From DASVNK01 sp036383895 (GTDB lineage Bacteria > Verrucomicrobiota > Verrucomicrobiia > Limisphaerales > SXQI01): a stretch of DNA of 64,000 nucleotides. The stretch is taken from positions 49,397 through 113,396 of the forward strand of contig DASVNK010000022.1 of assembly GCA_036383895.1 (NCBI GenBank). The letters run 5' to 3'. Of the stretch, positions 51,246 to 59,909 are shown one piece after another; the first letter of the stretch is position 1, and the number at the start of each line of letters is the position of its first letter. A program made the position numbers and the translations under genes. A model generated the notes under the pieces. That model searched no databases. It was not told the origin of the DNA and saw only the letters and a program-made list of their open reading frames with translations.

Positions 51246-52418
51246 CTATTTAGGCAAGGGATGCTTCCACTCGATACCAAGGGTCTTCAGTGATGCAACT
51301 TTGTCGCCATCGATGACGAACTCCTGCAGTACCCAGGCATTCTGGAACTCGAATTTGTAACGGTGTTTTCCTGCGGTTTTTGCTTCCAGGGTTTCGACGG
51401 GCGAGGCGGTCTTAAACTTCCCAAAGGGCGCTAAGTCTTGCTGGATCTCCTTTTTCATGGGCGCGAGTACGTTCCAGAACTCAGGCGTAAAATCGGCCTT
51501 CCGCATCTTGCCAGCGGCGCAACGTTGCACCACTGCGGATACTCTCTCGGTTATTTCAGGATGATCATCGTTGATCGGACGATATTCCCGCAAAAAGCTG
51601 CGCATGTTGCTTAACGGGGGCATGGGCGCGCTAGCCATCTGCTCGCGGAGTTTTGGGATATCGTAATAGTGCGCTCCGCGTTTCAATTCGGTGGCCAGGT
51701 TTAGCCGAACCTCTTCCTGACTGCCGGCTCCGAACAACGCCACCTCGCCCCTGTTCAAATCGAACACACTCGAATACTTGGTGGCATACTGCCCCTTCTG
51801 CTCGCAGGCCTGCAGTATCTTTCGGCCGATTTCCAATTTTGGCGGGGTATTTGTTTGTAGCATGGTGGCGAGCGTTTTCATCCCGTAGCCAAAACCACGT
51901 GAATGATTCGCCCGATCCACCTGCAACTTTCCATCACGCGCGCCGATAATCGCGGAAGCTCCGGATTTGTCCGCCACTAGAATCTTCGCGCGCGAAAACT
52001 GCGGCTCTCGATACTTGTGATAAAACGCGATCGCCTCCTCCACCGTCGCGCAACTCTCCAGCATCCGCTCACTCGTGCGGCCGCCCACTGGCAATAGACT
52101 CGGGTAAGGCGTCCACGTTTCGCTGAACCCCGCCACCCAATCAAATACCAGCCCCGCGGTGTTCATCCCGCCTTCCGCGCCGTTATTCTCAAAACCCACA
52201 TACACACAACTGTGAAATCCCTCCGGCGCTTCCACGAACCAGACCCGGCTCACCGGGTTGGACCAATCCTCATTATTGAAAAACAGCGTCCGCTCCCCAT
52301 CGGTCAGCACAAAAATGGTGCAGGCGCGCGCCGTCGAAACGATCCCCGAGGCAATCAATCCGACCGCTAGCACGACTGAGACAAACCGGCGCGAATATCC
52401 GAACTCCGTTTTCCCCAT
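51246..52418 (-). CDS. Exported Ntn-type C45/choloylglycine-hydrolase-like amidase
   Basis: The ATG at 52418 begins a signal peptide (RRFVSVVLAVGLIASGIV) that ends STARA, directly before CTIFVLTDG. Signal peptidase cleavage would therefore free an N-terminal cysteine, the catalytic nucleophile of Ntn hydrolases. The following GFENNGAEGGMNTAGLVFDW and NNEDW are consistent with the linear amide/acyl hydrolase family (C45 peptidase, choloylglycine hydrolase, acyl-CoA:6-APA type). The 390-residue length is normal. It should hydrolyse an amide bond in the periplasm; substrate unknown. Confidence 0.87.
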   Translation of the reverse strand: MGKTEFGYSRRFVSVVLAVGLIASGIVSTARACTIFVLTDGERTLFFNNEDWSNPVSRVWFVEAPEGFHSCVYVGFENNGAEGGMNTAGLVFDWVAGFSETWTPYPSLLPVGGRTSERMLESCATVEEAIAFYHKYREPQFSRAKILVADKSGASAIIGARDGKLQVDRANHSRGFGYGMKTLATMLQTNTPPKLEIGRKILQACEQKGQYATKYSSVFDLNRGEVALFGAGSQEEVRLNLATELKRGAHYYDIPKLREQMASAPMPPLSNMRSFLREYRPINDDHPEITERVSAVVQRCAAGKMRKADFTPEFWNVLAPMKKEIQQDLAPFGKFKTASPVETLEAKTAGKHRYKFEFQNAWVLQEFVIDGDKVASLKTLGIEWKHPLPK

Positions 52419-52711
52419 AGAATGACTACCCAATAGCGAAGTCCGCAGTTTCGGAAAAGCTTAACCGATCGCGAAGGGGATCAGTTGGTGAATGCCCAGT
52501 TCGCCGTGCCCGTCCTTGTTGGCAGTGGGCTCGGTCCTCCTCCTGGGCCTTCTCTTCCTTTTCGGCGCAGAACTCATCGTCCGCCTCACCTAGCGTCGCG
52601 ACGAAATGTAGCGCGGGGTTCGGTTCGGCGGGCGGTAGGGAGCTGAGGTTTGCGTTTGTGCCTTTGTCGTTTGTCATTCCTTCAGGGTCGCCGTATATAC
52701 CCGGCGCCTTG

Positions 52712-53362
52712 ATGAAGAACCCAAAATTCCGCGCCATCATCTTCGATATGGACGGTGTCATTGTCGATTCCGAGCCACGCCACGAACGCGCCTTCCGCGA
52801 TATCTTCGAACAAATCGGCTACGGCCAAACCCACGGTATTGATTTTTCCTCCTACTACGGCCGCTCCGACCATGCGCTCTGGCTCGACTTCATCGCCAAA
52901 CACAAACCCACTCACACCATCGACGAACTCTCCGGCTGGAAACAACGTCGCTTCCTCGAAATCATTCGGGAGGAACAACCCATATTCGAAGACCTCCCGC
53001 AGCTCGTCCACCGCCTCTCACTGGTCTACCAGCTCGCCCTCGCTTCCGGCAGCTATCATCCCACCATCGACGCTATCCTGGCGCTCAAAGATCTTCGCCA
53101 ATACTTCCCTGTGGTCGTGAGCGTTCAGGACGTGGCAAACGGCAAACCGGCGCCCGACGTCTTCCTGCGCGCCGCCGAACTCCTCCAGGTTCCCCCGCAC
53201 GAGTGTTGCGTTATCGAAGACTCCGCCGCCGGCGTTGAAGCCGCGCGCGCCGCGCAAATGACCGTCATCGCCATCACCAACTCACTGCCCGCCGCCAAGC
53301 TCTCCCGCGCCCATCACATCGTCTCCAGCTATAAACAGATCGACGATCTCCTCCTGGGATAG
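52712..53362 (+). CDS. HAD-superfamily phosphatase, beta-phosphoglucomutase-like
   Basis: The ATG at 52712 gives 216 residues. Motif I is FDMDGVIVDSEP (D12, D14), motif II is LALASGS, Lys is in VANGKPAPDVFL, and motif IV is VIEDSAAGVEAA. A four-helix cap lies between motifs I and II. This is the PGMB/CbbY-like subclass that acts on sugar phosphates. The frame opens earlier (52658), but that part overlaps a divergent ORF and has no family match. It stands alone. Confidence 0.92.
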   Translation: MKNPKFRAIIFDMDGVIVDSEPRHERAFRDIFEQIGYGQTHGIDFSSYYGRSDHALWLDFIAKHKPTHTIDELSGWKQRRFLEIIREEQPIFEDLPQLVHRLSLVYQLALASGSYHPTIDAILALKDLRQYFPVVVSVQDVANGKPAPDVFLRAAELLQVPPHECCVIEDSAAGVEAARAAQMTVIAITNSLPAAKLSRAHHIVSSYKQIDDLLLG

Positions 53363-53661
53363 CGCGTCATGCACGGGGAGGTACTCTGTGGCTGGTTTCA
53401 GCACTGAAGGCGACGGATTGTACGCAATTTACGCTTAGCTACCTCCAAAGATCGTGAGGGTAGAAGAAAGGCTGGGGAGGCTCGATGTAACATCAAGTAA
53501 GATCACGTTACGCCGTCTCGGCCAAGAACCAGGCACCGGATCATATGGGACGAGCGGCTTCCACCGTCTTCGTGGCCCGGGTCCACGCGCTCATTCTCCT
53601 TGACCCATCCACCCGAATGAATTCAATGGGCGAACTCACGTCTGAACTGGAGAGAATTCCT

Positions 53662-55020
53662 ATGAAAGTATCGTTTCGCAATTGTCGCGCCGCAGCAGGT
53701 TTGCTCGCCGCGCTCATCCTCACCACTAACCTGGCCGCCGCCCCGAAGAAATTGTTGGTCGTGACCGCCACCCAGGGTTTTCGACATAGCTCCATCCCGC
53801 TAGCGGAAAAAGTCCTGGCTGGCCTCGGCGAACAAAGCGGCGTCTTTACCGTCGATTTTGCCCGCGGCGGCGCGAACGGCAAGGAAAGCGCCGATATCAT
53901 TGAGAAGATGTCGCCCGACGCGCTGAAGAATTATGATGGCGTGATTTTCTGCAACACCACTGGGGATCTGCCCATTCCGGACAAAGATGCGTTTTTGAAA
54001 TGGATTCAGTCGGGTAAGGCTTTCATCGGCATGCATTCGGCGACGGATACGTTTCATGGTCATCCGGCGTTCATTGAAATGATCGGTGGCGAGTTTTTGA
54101 GCCACGGTCCGCAAGTCGGAGTTGAGTGCATCAACCAGGATCCGGAGCATCCCTCGACACGGCATCTCGGTTCGACGTGGCCAATCTTTGATGAGATTTA
54201 CATTCTGAAGAATTTTCACCGCGAAAAGGTGCACGGCCTGCTCACGTTGGATAAGGAGCCAAACAAACTTTACCCCGGCGATTTTCCGATCGCGTGGTCG
54301 AAGCAGATTGGCCGCGGCAAGTTGTTCTACACTTCGCTCGGTCATCGCGAAGATGTTTGGCTGAGCGAGAAATATCAGAAGCACATCATGGGTGGCATTC
54401 AATGGGCGCTGGGTCTGGAAGAAGGAAGCGCTAAGCCGCAGGACCTCACCGCCGAGTTGAGCCGCGAAGAAAAGAAGGACGGCTTCAAACTGCTTTTCAA
54501 CGGCGAGGATCTGAATGGTTGGAAGCTGCGCAATGCTGAAGGCGAGAAGAGTTGGAGCGCCCAGAATGGAATGCTCGTGAACACGATTAAGGAAGGCAAG
54601 CACGGCACTGACCTCGTCAGCGAGGAAAAGTTCAAAGACTTCGTGATCCGTTACGACTACATGGTGCCTTCAAATTCAAATAGTGGGCTTTATCTGCGCG
54701 GCCGTTATGAAATTCAAATCGCGGAAGATTCGGCCCGCAAGAAAGCTGCACCGGGCGGCAATGGTGGAATTTACAACACCGCCGCGGGAACAGAATTCGT
54801 CTCGCGTCCGGTCGGCCAATGGCAGACTGCGCAGGCGACCATTCGTGGAAACAAGATTTCCGTCATCCTCAACGGCGTAAAAATCCACGACGAAGTAGAA
54901 GCCCCCAAAGCCACCGGCGGTGAGCTCGACCAAAAGCTCGAAGAACCCGGCCCCATCATGCTCCAGGGCGACCACGGAGCGGTTGCCTTTCGCAACATCC
55001 GCATCAAGCCGTTGAAGTAA
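53662..55020 (+). CDS. Exported ThuA - DUF1080 fusion protein
   Basis: The start at 53662 is supported by GGAGAG at 53649-53654 and by a signal peptide (AAGLLAALILTTNLAAA). The 452-residue product has a ThuA domain (about 30-265; KLLVVTATQGFRHSSIPLAE, then HGHPAFIEMIGGEFLSHG) and a DUF1080 domain (about 280-450; FKLLFNGEDLNGWKL, then GLYLRGRYEIQI). The order is the mirror of the gene at 44598-45992. Both are likely periplasmic sugar-processing proteins. A strong terminator follows; the 300-bp gap upstream holds no other gene. Confidence 0.92.
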   Translation: MKVSFRNCRAAAGLLAALILTTNLAAAPKKLLVVTATQGFRHSSIPLAEKVLAGLGEQSGVFTVDFARGGANGKESADIIEKMSPDALKNYDGVIFCNTTGDLPIPDKDAFLKWIQSGKAFIGMHSATDTFHGHPAFIEMIGGEFLSHGPQVGVECINQDPEHPSTRHLGSTWPIFDEIYILKNFHREKVHGLLTLDKEPNKLYPGDFPIAWSKQIGRGKLFYTSLGHREDVWLSEKYQKHIMGGIQWALGLEEGSAKPQDLTAELSREEKKDGFKLLFNGEDLNGWKLRNAEGEKSWSAQNGMLVNTIKEGKHGTDLVSEEKFKDFVIRYDYMVPSNSNSGLYLRGRYEIQIAEDSARKKAAPGGNGGIYNTAAGTEFVSRPVGQWQTAQATIRGNKISVILNGVKIHDEVEAPKATGGELDQKLEEPGPIMLQGDHGAVAFRNIRIKPLK

Positions 55021-55038
55021 TTGCTAGCGTCAGTTTGA

Positions 55039-55068
55039 AAACGCGCGGAGCAATTCGCGCGTTTTTTT
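55039..55068 (+). terminator. Intrinsic terminator between convergent genes
   Basis: The 9-bp stem AAACGCGCG/CGCGCGTTT (55039-55047/55056-55064) with an 8-base loop is followed by seven T on the plus strand and has a T-run on the minus strand too. It separates the ThuA-DUF1080 gene from the convergent dsbD. Confidence 0.88.
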
Positions 55069-57298
55069 ATTGTACAGTCTGCGCCAGCTTTTCGCTGGAT
55101 GTCGTGCGGCTTTGGGCCGGGTTTCGGCCCGCCCAGTCTAACGCTTCGAGCACGATGTTCGGCGTAAGCGTCGGAGGCAGAATTTTCGGTGGCTCGTTTG
55201 CATCGCTCGGATACACCAGCACCATGGGCACTGCATACCGCTCAAACTTCTTCAGCTCTTCGGCGATCACCGGATCTTTCCTGGTAAAGTCGGCGATCAT
55301 CGCGATCCCATCGATCTCCTCGAGTTTCTTGATGACTGGCTCGATCTCGATACTCGTGTATTTATTTACCTGGCAATTGGGACACCAACTCGCCGTGAAA
55401 TCGACCAGGATCGGTTTGCCTTCGGCTCGGGCCTTGGCGACCGCTTCCGGAGACCATTTCTGCCACTGAACTCCTTTCGCGTTGCTCGCCAATGCCGCCC
55501 CTATTTTTGTGTAATCTGGGTTGCGCCAGTTCAGTTGCTTCTCGAGCACAAACCCAACCGCGAACGCCATTGCCCCAACTGCAATCGCGATGGCCAGTCC
55601 GCGGCGCTTCACTCCGCGTTGGATGAACGTTCCAAAGATCCACGCCGCCAGCGCGACCAGCACGAGGAACATCGCCAGCCAAAACGCGCCGTTGGAGCCG
55701 AAATGCGCCCCCACGGCAACGCTATAAAGCCAGACCGCCGTCGCCAACATCGGGAATCCCATCGCCACTTTGAATCGCTCCATCCACGCACCGGGTTTTG
55801 GCAGCAATCGTAACAGCGCCGGATTCCACGTGAGGATCACATAAGGAAACGCAAGTCCCACGCCCATCATCAAAAAGATGAGCAGCGTCACATAAGCTGG
55901 CTGGCTGATTGCGTAGCCGATCGCCAAAGCGAGAAACGGAGCGGTGCATGAGGTGCCCAAAACCGTGGCCAGCACTCCATTGAAGAAGGCACCGGATGTT
56001 CCTTCGCGCGACGCGAGTTCCGACGCGCTACCCATCGCCTTTCCTCCGAGCGTGATCTCAAACACACCAAAGAGATTTAGCGCAATCAATGTCACGAGAG
56101 TGATCAACGCCACCAGGAAAATTGGGTTCTGATATTGCATGCCCCAGGACGCAATGCCACCTGCTTGTTGCACGGCAATGATGACTCCCGCGAGCACCGC
56201 AAACGACGCCATGACGCCGAGCGCGTAAACCAGGCCGAGTTGCCGCGCGCGCTTTGGTTCGGTGCCGCTCTGGTTCACGAACGAAAGAATCTTGAGGGCG
56301 ATTACCGGCAGAACGCACGGCATGATGTTCAGAATGAGGCCGCCGAGAAAGGCGAGGCCAAGCGCCAGGAAAATAGATGGCTGGCCGGCAGGCGATCCAC
56401 TCCCGGAACTGCGGCCCTGCACCATTGCTCCAGAGGATACGCTGGTGGAACTGCTCGGAGACAAAGTGACTTCGTAGGCACTCGGTTCTTTCGCGGTGGT
56501 GTCGTTCAACACCAGGCCTCTCACCGTTGCGGGCAAGGCGGCATCCTCGACATTCAGAACTTTCTTGATGCGCATGACTTCGTTCTCAACCGCGCCTTTC
56601 GCAACGCTTTCGTCGAAGGTGTAACCCTCCAATTCATACGGGTAAAAGTCGGGATTCTTCAGAGTAGCTGGTGCCGGCCACTCGACCACCAACGTGCGCT
56701 TCTTGGCATCGGCGCCAGGTTCCCAGCGAGCACTCACTGAAAATGGCGGGTTTGTTTTTGGTAATCGCGCGCGCGCCTTCTCGATCACGATTGCCGCGAC
56801 TGAAGGTTTAGACTCGTTTCCGATCGTGAGCGCATGGCTAATGTCGGCGCTCTGCGGATTGCAGGTCTCTGCGCACTCAAGCCAATCCACTTTACCTTTC
56901 AGCGTGATTGCGCCTGGTTTCGCATCCTGCGCGATTGTGACCGGAACAAGGAGATACTCAGTTCCCTCGTAAACGTAGGAAGCGAATTTCATCAACTCCA
57001 TTTTGTGCGGCACCGGCCATTGAATCGCGCCTGCGGTGATGCCGGGAGGAAGATTCCATTCGATGGTGGTGGGCAGACCGGAATCGCCTGGGTTTCGCCA
57101 GTAGGTGTGCCAATTTGGATTGGAAGTAATTTCGAGGGCGGCGGTGATGGTTTCGCCGGGACGCGCGACTTTGTGAGAGAGCAAGAGCTTTACTTTGGTC
57201 TGCGGCGCTGGAGCGGCGGCGCTCGCAGGCAGGAGCAAGGCGGCAGAAACGAACAGGAAATATGCGATCTGTTTGATGCGATCCATAATCATCCTCAA
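55067..57298 (-). CDS. dsbD: Thiol:disulfide interchange protein DsbD
   Basis: A 743-residue, three-part protein. An N-terminal periplasmic domain with a cysteine pair (WLECAETCNPQSAD near 138) is followed by a membrane domain of about eight helices with MPCVLPVIALKI and LGTSCTAPFLAL holding the two essential cysteines. The C-terminal thioredoxin domain has WCPNCQ. DsbD moves electrons from cytoplasmic thioredoxin to periplasmic reductases, cytochrome c maturation and others. It is upstream of nothing on its strand except waaC, 42 bp away. Confidence 0.95.
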   Translation of the reverse strand: MRMIMDRIKQIAYFLFVSAALLLPASAAAPAPQTKVKLLLSHKVARPGETITAALEITSNPNWHTYWRNPGDSGLPTTIEWNLPPGITAGAIQWPVPHKMELMKFASYVYEGTEYLLVPVTIAQDAKPGAITLKGKVDWLECAETCNPQSADISHALTIGNESKPSVAAIVIEKARARLPKTNPPFSVSARWEPGADAKKRTLVVEWPAPATLKNPDFYPYELEGYTFDESVAKGAVENEVMRIKKVLNVEDAALPATVRGLVLNDTTAKEPSAYEVTLSPSSSTSVSSGAMVQGRSSGSGSPAGQPSIFLALGLAFLGGLILNIMPCVLPVIALKILSFVNQSGTEPKRARQLGLVYALGVMASFAVLAGVIIAVQQAGGIASWGMQYQNPIFLVALITLVTLIALNLFGVFEITLGGKAMGSASELASREGTSGAFFNGVLATVLGTSCTAPFLALAIGYAISQPAYVTLLIFLMMGVGLAFPYVILTWNPALLRLLPKPGAWMERFKVAMGFPMLATAVWLYSVAVGAHFGSNGAFWLAMFLVLVALAAWIFGTFIQRGVKRRGLAIAIAVGAMAFAVGFVLEKQLNWRNPDYTKIGAALASNAKGVQWQKWSPEAVAKARAEGKPILVDFTASWCPNCQVNKYTSIEIEPVIKKLEEIDGIAMIADFTRKDPVIAEELKKFERYAVPMVLVYPSDANEPPKILPPTLTPNIVLEALDWAGRNPAQSRTTSSEKLAQTVQ

Positions 57299-57318
57299 GT
57301 GCCCAAGATAGGCGAAGA

Positions 57319-57346
57319 CGCTAAAAACGTAAGCGCCTTTTTAGCG
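57319..57346. repeat. Inverted repeat spanning the waaC stop and the dsbD upstream region
   Basis: A perfect 9-bp palindrome (CGCTAAAAA and TTTTTAGCG with a 10-base spacer) covers the waaC stop codon and lies 20 bp before the dsbD start. It might attenuate read-through between the two genes. Confidence 0.45.
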
Positions 57347-58339
57347 CAAAGACTGAGAGGCGTGGTGGTTGGCCAACCATGGTTGAATCGCCGCGAGGAC
57401 TTTGGGGAGAGGCACAGTATTGGGTCGAGACGCATCGTATTCAGTCGAATTCACTGAGCAGATGTCGATTAGATTTCGATTTTTTACTTCGTGCAACATC
57501 GGCGCGGAGGGACCATACATAGTGACGGTGGGAACACCCAAAGCGATGGCCACGTGGGTCAATCCGGTATCCAAACCGACCGCGAATTTTGCGTTCGCAA
57601 TCATGCGGGCCAACTCCCCAACGCTGAGTTTCGGCATGACGGTGCCGCCGACCGCGTCTACGATGCATTGCGCGCGCTTGCGTTCATCGTCGGTTCCCCA
57701 GGCAAGTTTGAGGGCGAGTCCGGCTGCGCGAATGTGTTTGCCGAGCGCAATCCAGTTTTCTTGCGACCAGAGTTTCGCCGGCCAGGCTGCGCCATGAAAG
57801 AAAACGGCGTAGGGCTCGTGGGTTGCGATTTGGAATTGGTTGCGGTCGATACCGAAGTCAGCGGGAGTGTGAGGCTGCTCATAACCGAGTGTGCGGGCGA
57901 AAAGCTGGCGGAGTTGTTCGACTTCAGTGAGGCGCAGATCGACATCGATTTTATGCGTGTAGAGAAAGGACGCGGCGGCTTCGCGGACGGATTCGCGGGA
58001 TCGGCCGGTAATTGGTTGGCCGGATTGACGCGCCACGAACGCACTTTTCATTAGACCTTGCGCGTCGAAGACCAAGTCGTAATTCGCGCTGCGGAGCTCG
58101 CTTCGGAAGCGGTTCCATTCGCCGGAACGAACCGTGCGAAACGGCGCTTTTCGCCAGCGACGCAACGGCGCGACGATCACGCGATCGACGGAGGGGTGCC
58201 ATTTGGGGATTTCTTTGTAGCCTTCTTCCACCACCCAATCGAAACGAATGCCGGGGTTGGCGGCAGCAGCATCGGTAAGAGGCGCGAGCGTGTGCACGAC
58301 GTCTCCGAGCGAAGACATTTTAATCAGGAGCACGCGCAT
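57341..58339 (-). CDS. waaC: Lipopolysaccharide heptosyltransferase I-type (GT9)
   Basis: A 332-residue GT9 heptosyltransferase. The N-terminus MRVLLIKMSSLGDVVHTLAP and LDTGLTHVAIALGVPTVTMYG in the C-terminal half are characteristic of WaaC, as are the intermediate VFDAQGLMKSAFVARQSG and AVFFHGAAWPAKLWSQENW. It would add the first L-glycero-D-manno-heptose to Kdo-lipid A. With lpxB and the HldE-like kinase it shows that an LPS core is made, although the genes are scattered. The stop codon lies inside an inverted repeat (57319-57346). Confidence 0.92.
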   Translation of the reverse strand: MRVLLIKMSSLGDVVHTLAPLTDAAAANPGIRFDWVVEEGYKEIPKWHPSVDRVIVAPLRRWRKAPFRTVRSGEWNRFRSELRSANYDLVFDAQGLMKSAFVARQSGQPITGRSRESVREAAASFLYTHKIDVDLRLTEVEQLRQLFARTLGYEQPHTPADFGIDRNQFQIATHEPYAVFFHGAAWPAKLWSQENWIALGKHIRAAGLALKLAWGTDDERKRAQCIVDAVGGTVMPKLSVGELARMIANAKFAVGLDTGLTHVAIALGVPTVTMYGPSAPMLHEVKNRNLIDICSVNSTEYDASRPNTVPLPKVLAAIQPWLANHHASQSLR

Positions 58340-58445
58340 TCTATTAGGAGCCGGTTCGGCACGGGCGCGTTGTAACAGGAACGTGCGCTTGCCTCAATTC
58401 AGTTTGACGCGCGTGAGGGAAATGCGGTGGCACGGTCGAAGTCAC

Positions 58446-58844
58446 ATGCGCCGGAAAGCTGGGTTCACGCTGGTCGAGATGCTGTGCGTGATCACGATCA
58501 TCCTGATCCTGGTTGGGTTGATGCTCGGCCCGATTTCGCGCGCGTATCGCAAAGCGAAGAATTTTGGTTGGGAGAATGACGGATATCAATTAGCAGATCG
58601 CTTCACGGAGAAGATGCGGCAGCATTTTGGCAGTGTAGCGGAGTATCCGGCCCTGACAGTCGACCAGTTGTATGAGGGTGGGTTGATCGATTCCGGCCTA
58701 CGCACCTTTTTGAAGGACAAGCGTGTACATTACGTTCCGTTTTCATCCAAAACTGCCGAGACCGCGATGATCCTGAGTGTGACACTGTCGAAGAGCAGCT
58801 TTCATGTGGTGCACAAGCAGGACATCCGGCCGCCGAAGGACTAA
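58446..58844 (+). CDS. Short pseudopilin-like protein
   Basis: The ATG at 58446 (MRRKAGFTLVEMLCV) gives 132 residues, and an in-frame ATG lies at 58422. GFTLVEMLCVITIILILVG with Glu+5 marks a prepilin-type cleavage site. The soluble part is short (about 100 residues; SVAEYPALTVDQLYEGGLID) and lacks the DUF1559 end of the two longer relatives in this window. It is divergent from waaC and convergent with the TerB/DUF697-like gene. Confidence 0.85.
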   Translation: MRRKAGFTLVEMLCVITIILILVGLMLGPISRAYRKAKNFGWENDGYQLADRFTEKMRQHFGSVAEYPALTVDQLYEGGLIDSGLRTFLKDKRVHYVPFSSKTAETAMILSVTLSKSSFHVVHKQDIRPPKD

Positions 58845-59798
58845 CTAGTTTCGGACGAGCGACAGCAAATCGCCTGTTTTGATGCGGGAGGATTGTTGGA
58901 GGATTTGCGGTGTGTATTGGGAGGTGAGGGTGCGCCCCTGGTTGAGCATTTGGCCGAAAACCTCTTTGACCTGGTCCATGGAGATGCTTTTTCCGCTGGC
59001 GTAATAACGGTTTGCGGCGTGACCGATCGCGTACGTGGTCGCAAAAGCAATGGCAGATTCAGTCGCCTGTGACAGAAGGCCACCGACCATTTTTCCGGCG
59101 AACTTTTTCGTGGCGCCTTGGACGAGTTTGGTAAGGTAACTTTCAACGACCTGGGAGGTCATGCCGATGCCAATCGTCGCGAGGAATTCTTTGGCGCTGC
59201 TGAGGCTGAGGTCGTGTCCGTAACGTTTACCGATGGCATAAACGAGCTGCATCTGCACGGGAATGATAGCCATGGTCGCCAGATTTTGCGGCATGATCTC
59301 AAGCGCGCCGGCAAGGACCGCGCGATTCATGATCAGCTCGTCGACTTCGCTCGATTGCAGCTTCGGCGGGACAGCGGCGGTGGTTGAGGAAAGCACCGGG
59401 GGCAGCGCGGCGATCGGCGCGCTGAAGTCTGCGGCTTCCGTCTGGTAACGATCGGGTTCTCCGACATCCAAACCGAGCGAGCGGTGCAGGTTCGAAAGAA
59501 ACTGTTTTTCCGATTCGTTGAGTGCGTTATCAACGCTGCAAATGCAGACGGCCATCTCGTAGGCGAGCTGTTTGGCTTCGGTCGATTTTAACTGCTCGGC
59601 CAAGCGCGGCAACGAGGCGACGCCGGTCTGTGCGTCGGTGTAAGCGCCATTCAAATCGAAATTACTATCGGAGAATCGGTTTGCGAGGCGCTTGATTTCC
59701 ATCTTCTCCAACGCGCTCTGGGCGCCATCCGCCATCGCGGCGAGAATGCAAACGCTGGGTAACGCTCTCAATTCCTGGTCCGAAAGATTGTCAGTCAT
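58845..59798 (-). CDS. TerB-like N-terminus plus DUF697/YcjF-like membrane-associated domain
   Basis: The ATG at 59798 (MTDNLSDQELRALP) gives 317 residues; the open frame to 59933 lacks support. Residues about 1-120 resemble the helical TerB/DUF533 fold (CILAAMADGAQSALEKMEIK, then ELAYEMAVCICSVDNALNES). Residues about 180-280 resemble DUF697/YcjF (IIPVQMQLVYAIGKRYGHDL, then GKMVGGLLSQATESAIAFAT). Such proteins accompany tellurite-resistance or YcjX-type GTPase systems; no partner is present here. Convergent with the pseudopilin, with no gap. Confidence 0.75.
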   Translation of the reverse strand: MTDNLSDQELRALPSVCILAAMADGAQSALEKMEIKRLANRFSDSNFDLNGAYTDAQTGVASLPRLAEQLKSTEAKQLAYEMAVCICSVDNALNESEKQFLSNLHRSLGLDVGEPDRYQTEAADFSAPIAALPPVLSSTTAAVPPKLQSSEVDELIMNRAVLAGALEIMPQNLATMAIIPVQMQLVYAIGKRYGHDLSLSSAKEFLATIGIGMTSQVVESYLTKLVQGATKKFAGKMVGGLLSQATESAIAFATTYAIGHAANRYYASGKSISMDQVKEVFGQMLNQGRTLTSQYTPQILQQSSRIKTGDLLSLVRN

Positions 59799-59909
59799 GG
59801 CGTTAGTATCGTCAGTTCTTGAGACGGGCCAATTACAAAGTGCGGGTGGGATTCTAAGGTGAAAGGCCGCTTGTGTTCGGCACGCAAGAACAGTAATTCT
59901 GTAAAGCAG

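Noticed and set aside
50987..51293. Two short plus-strand frames in the larB upstream gap
   Set aside because: No ribosome-binding site, no family resemblance, and they overlap each other.
52426..52761. 111-codon minus-strand frame upstream of the HAD gene
   Set aside because: It overlaps the HAD start on the other strand and has no recognisable domain. A stretch from an internal ATG (52677) looks slightly protein-like but was not convincing.
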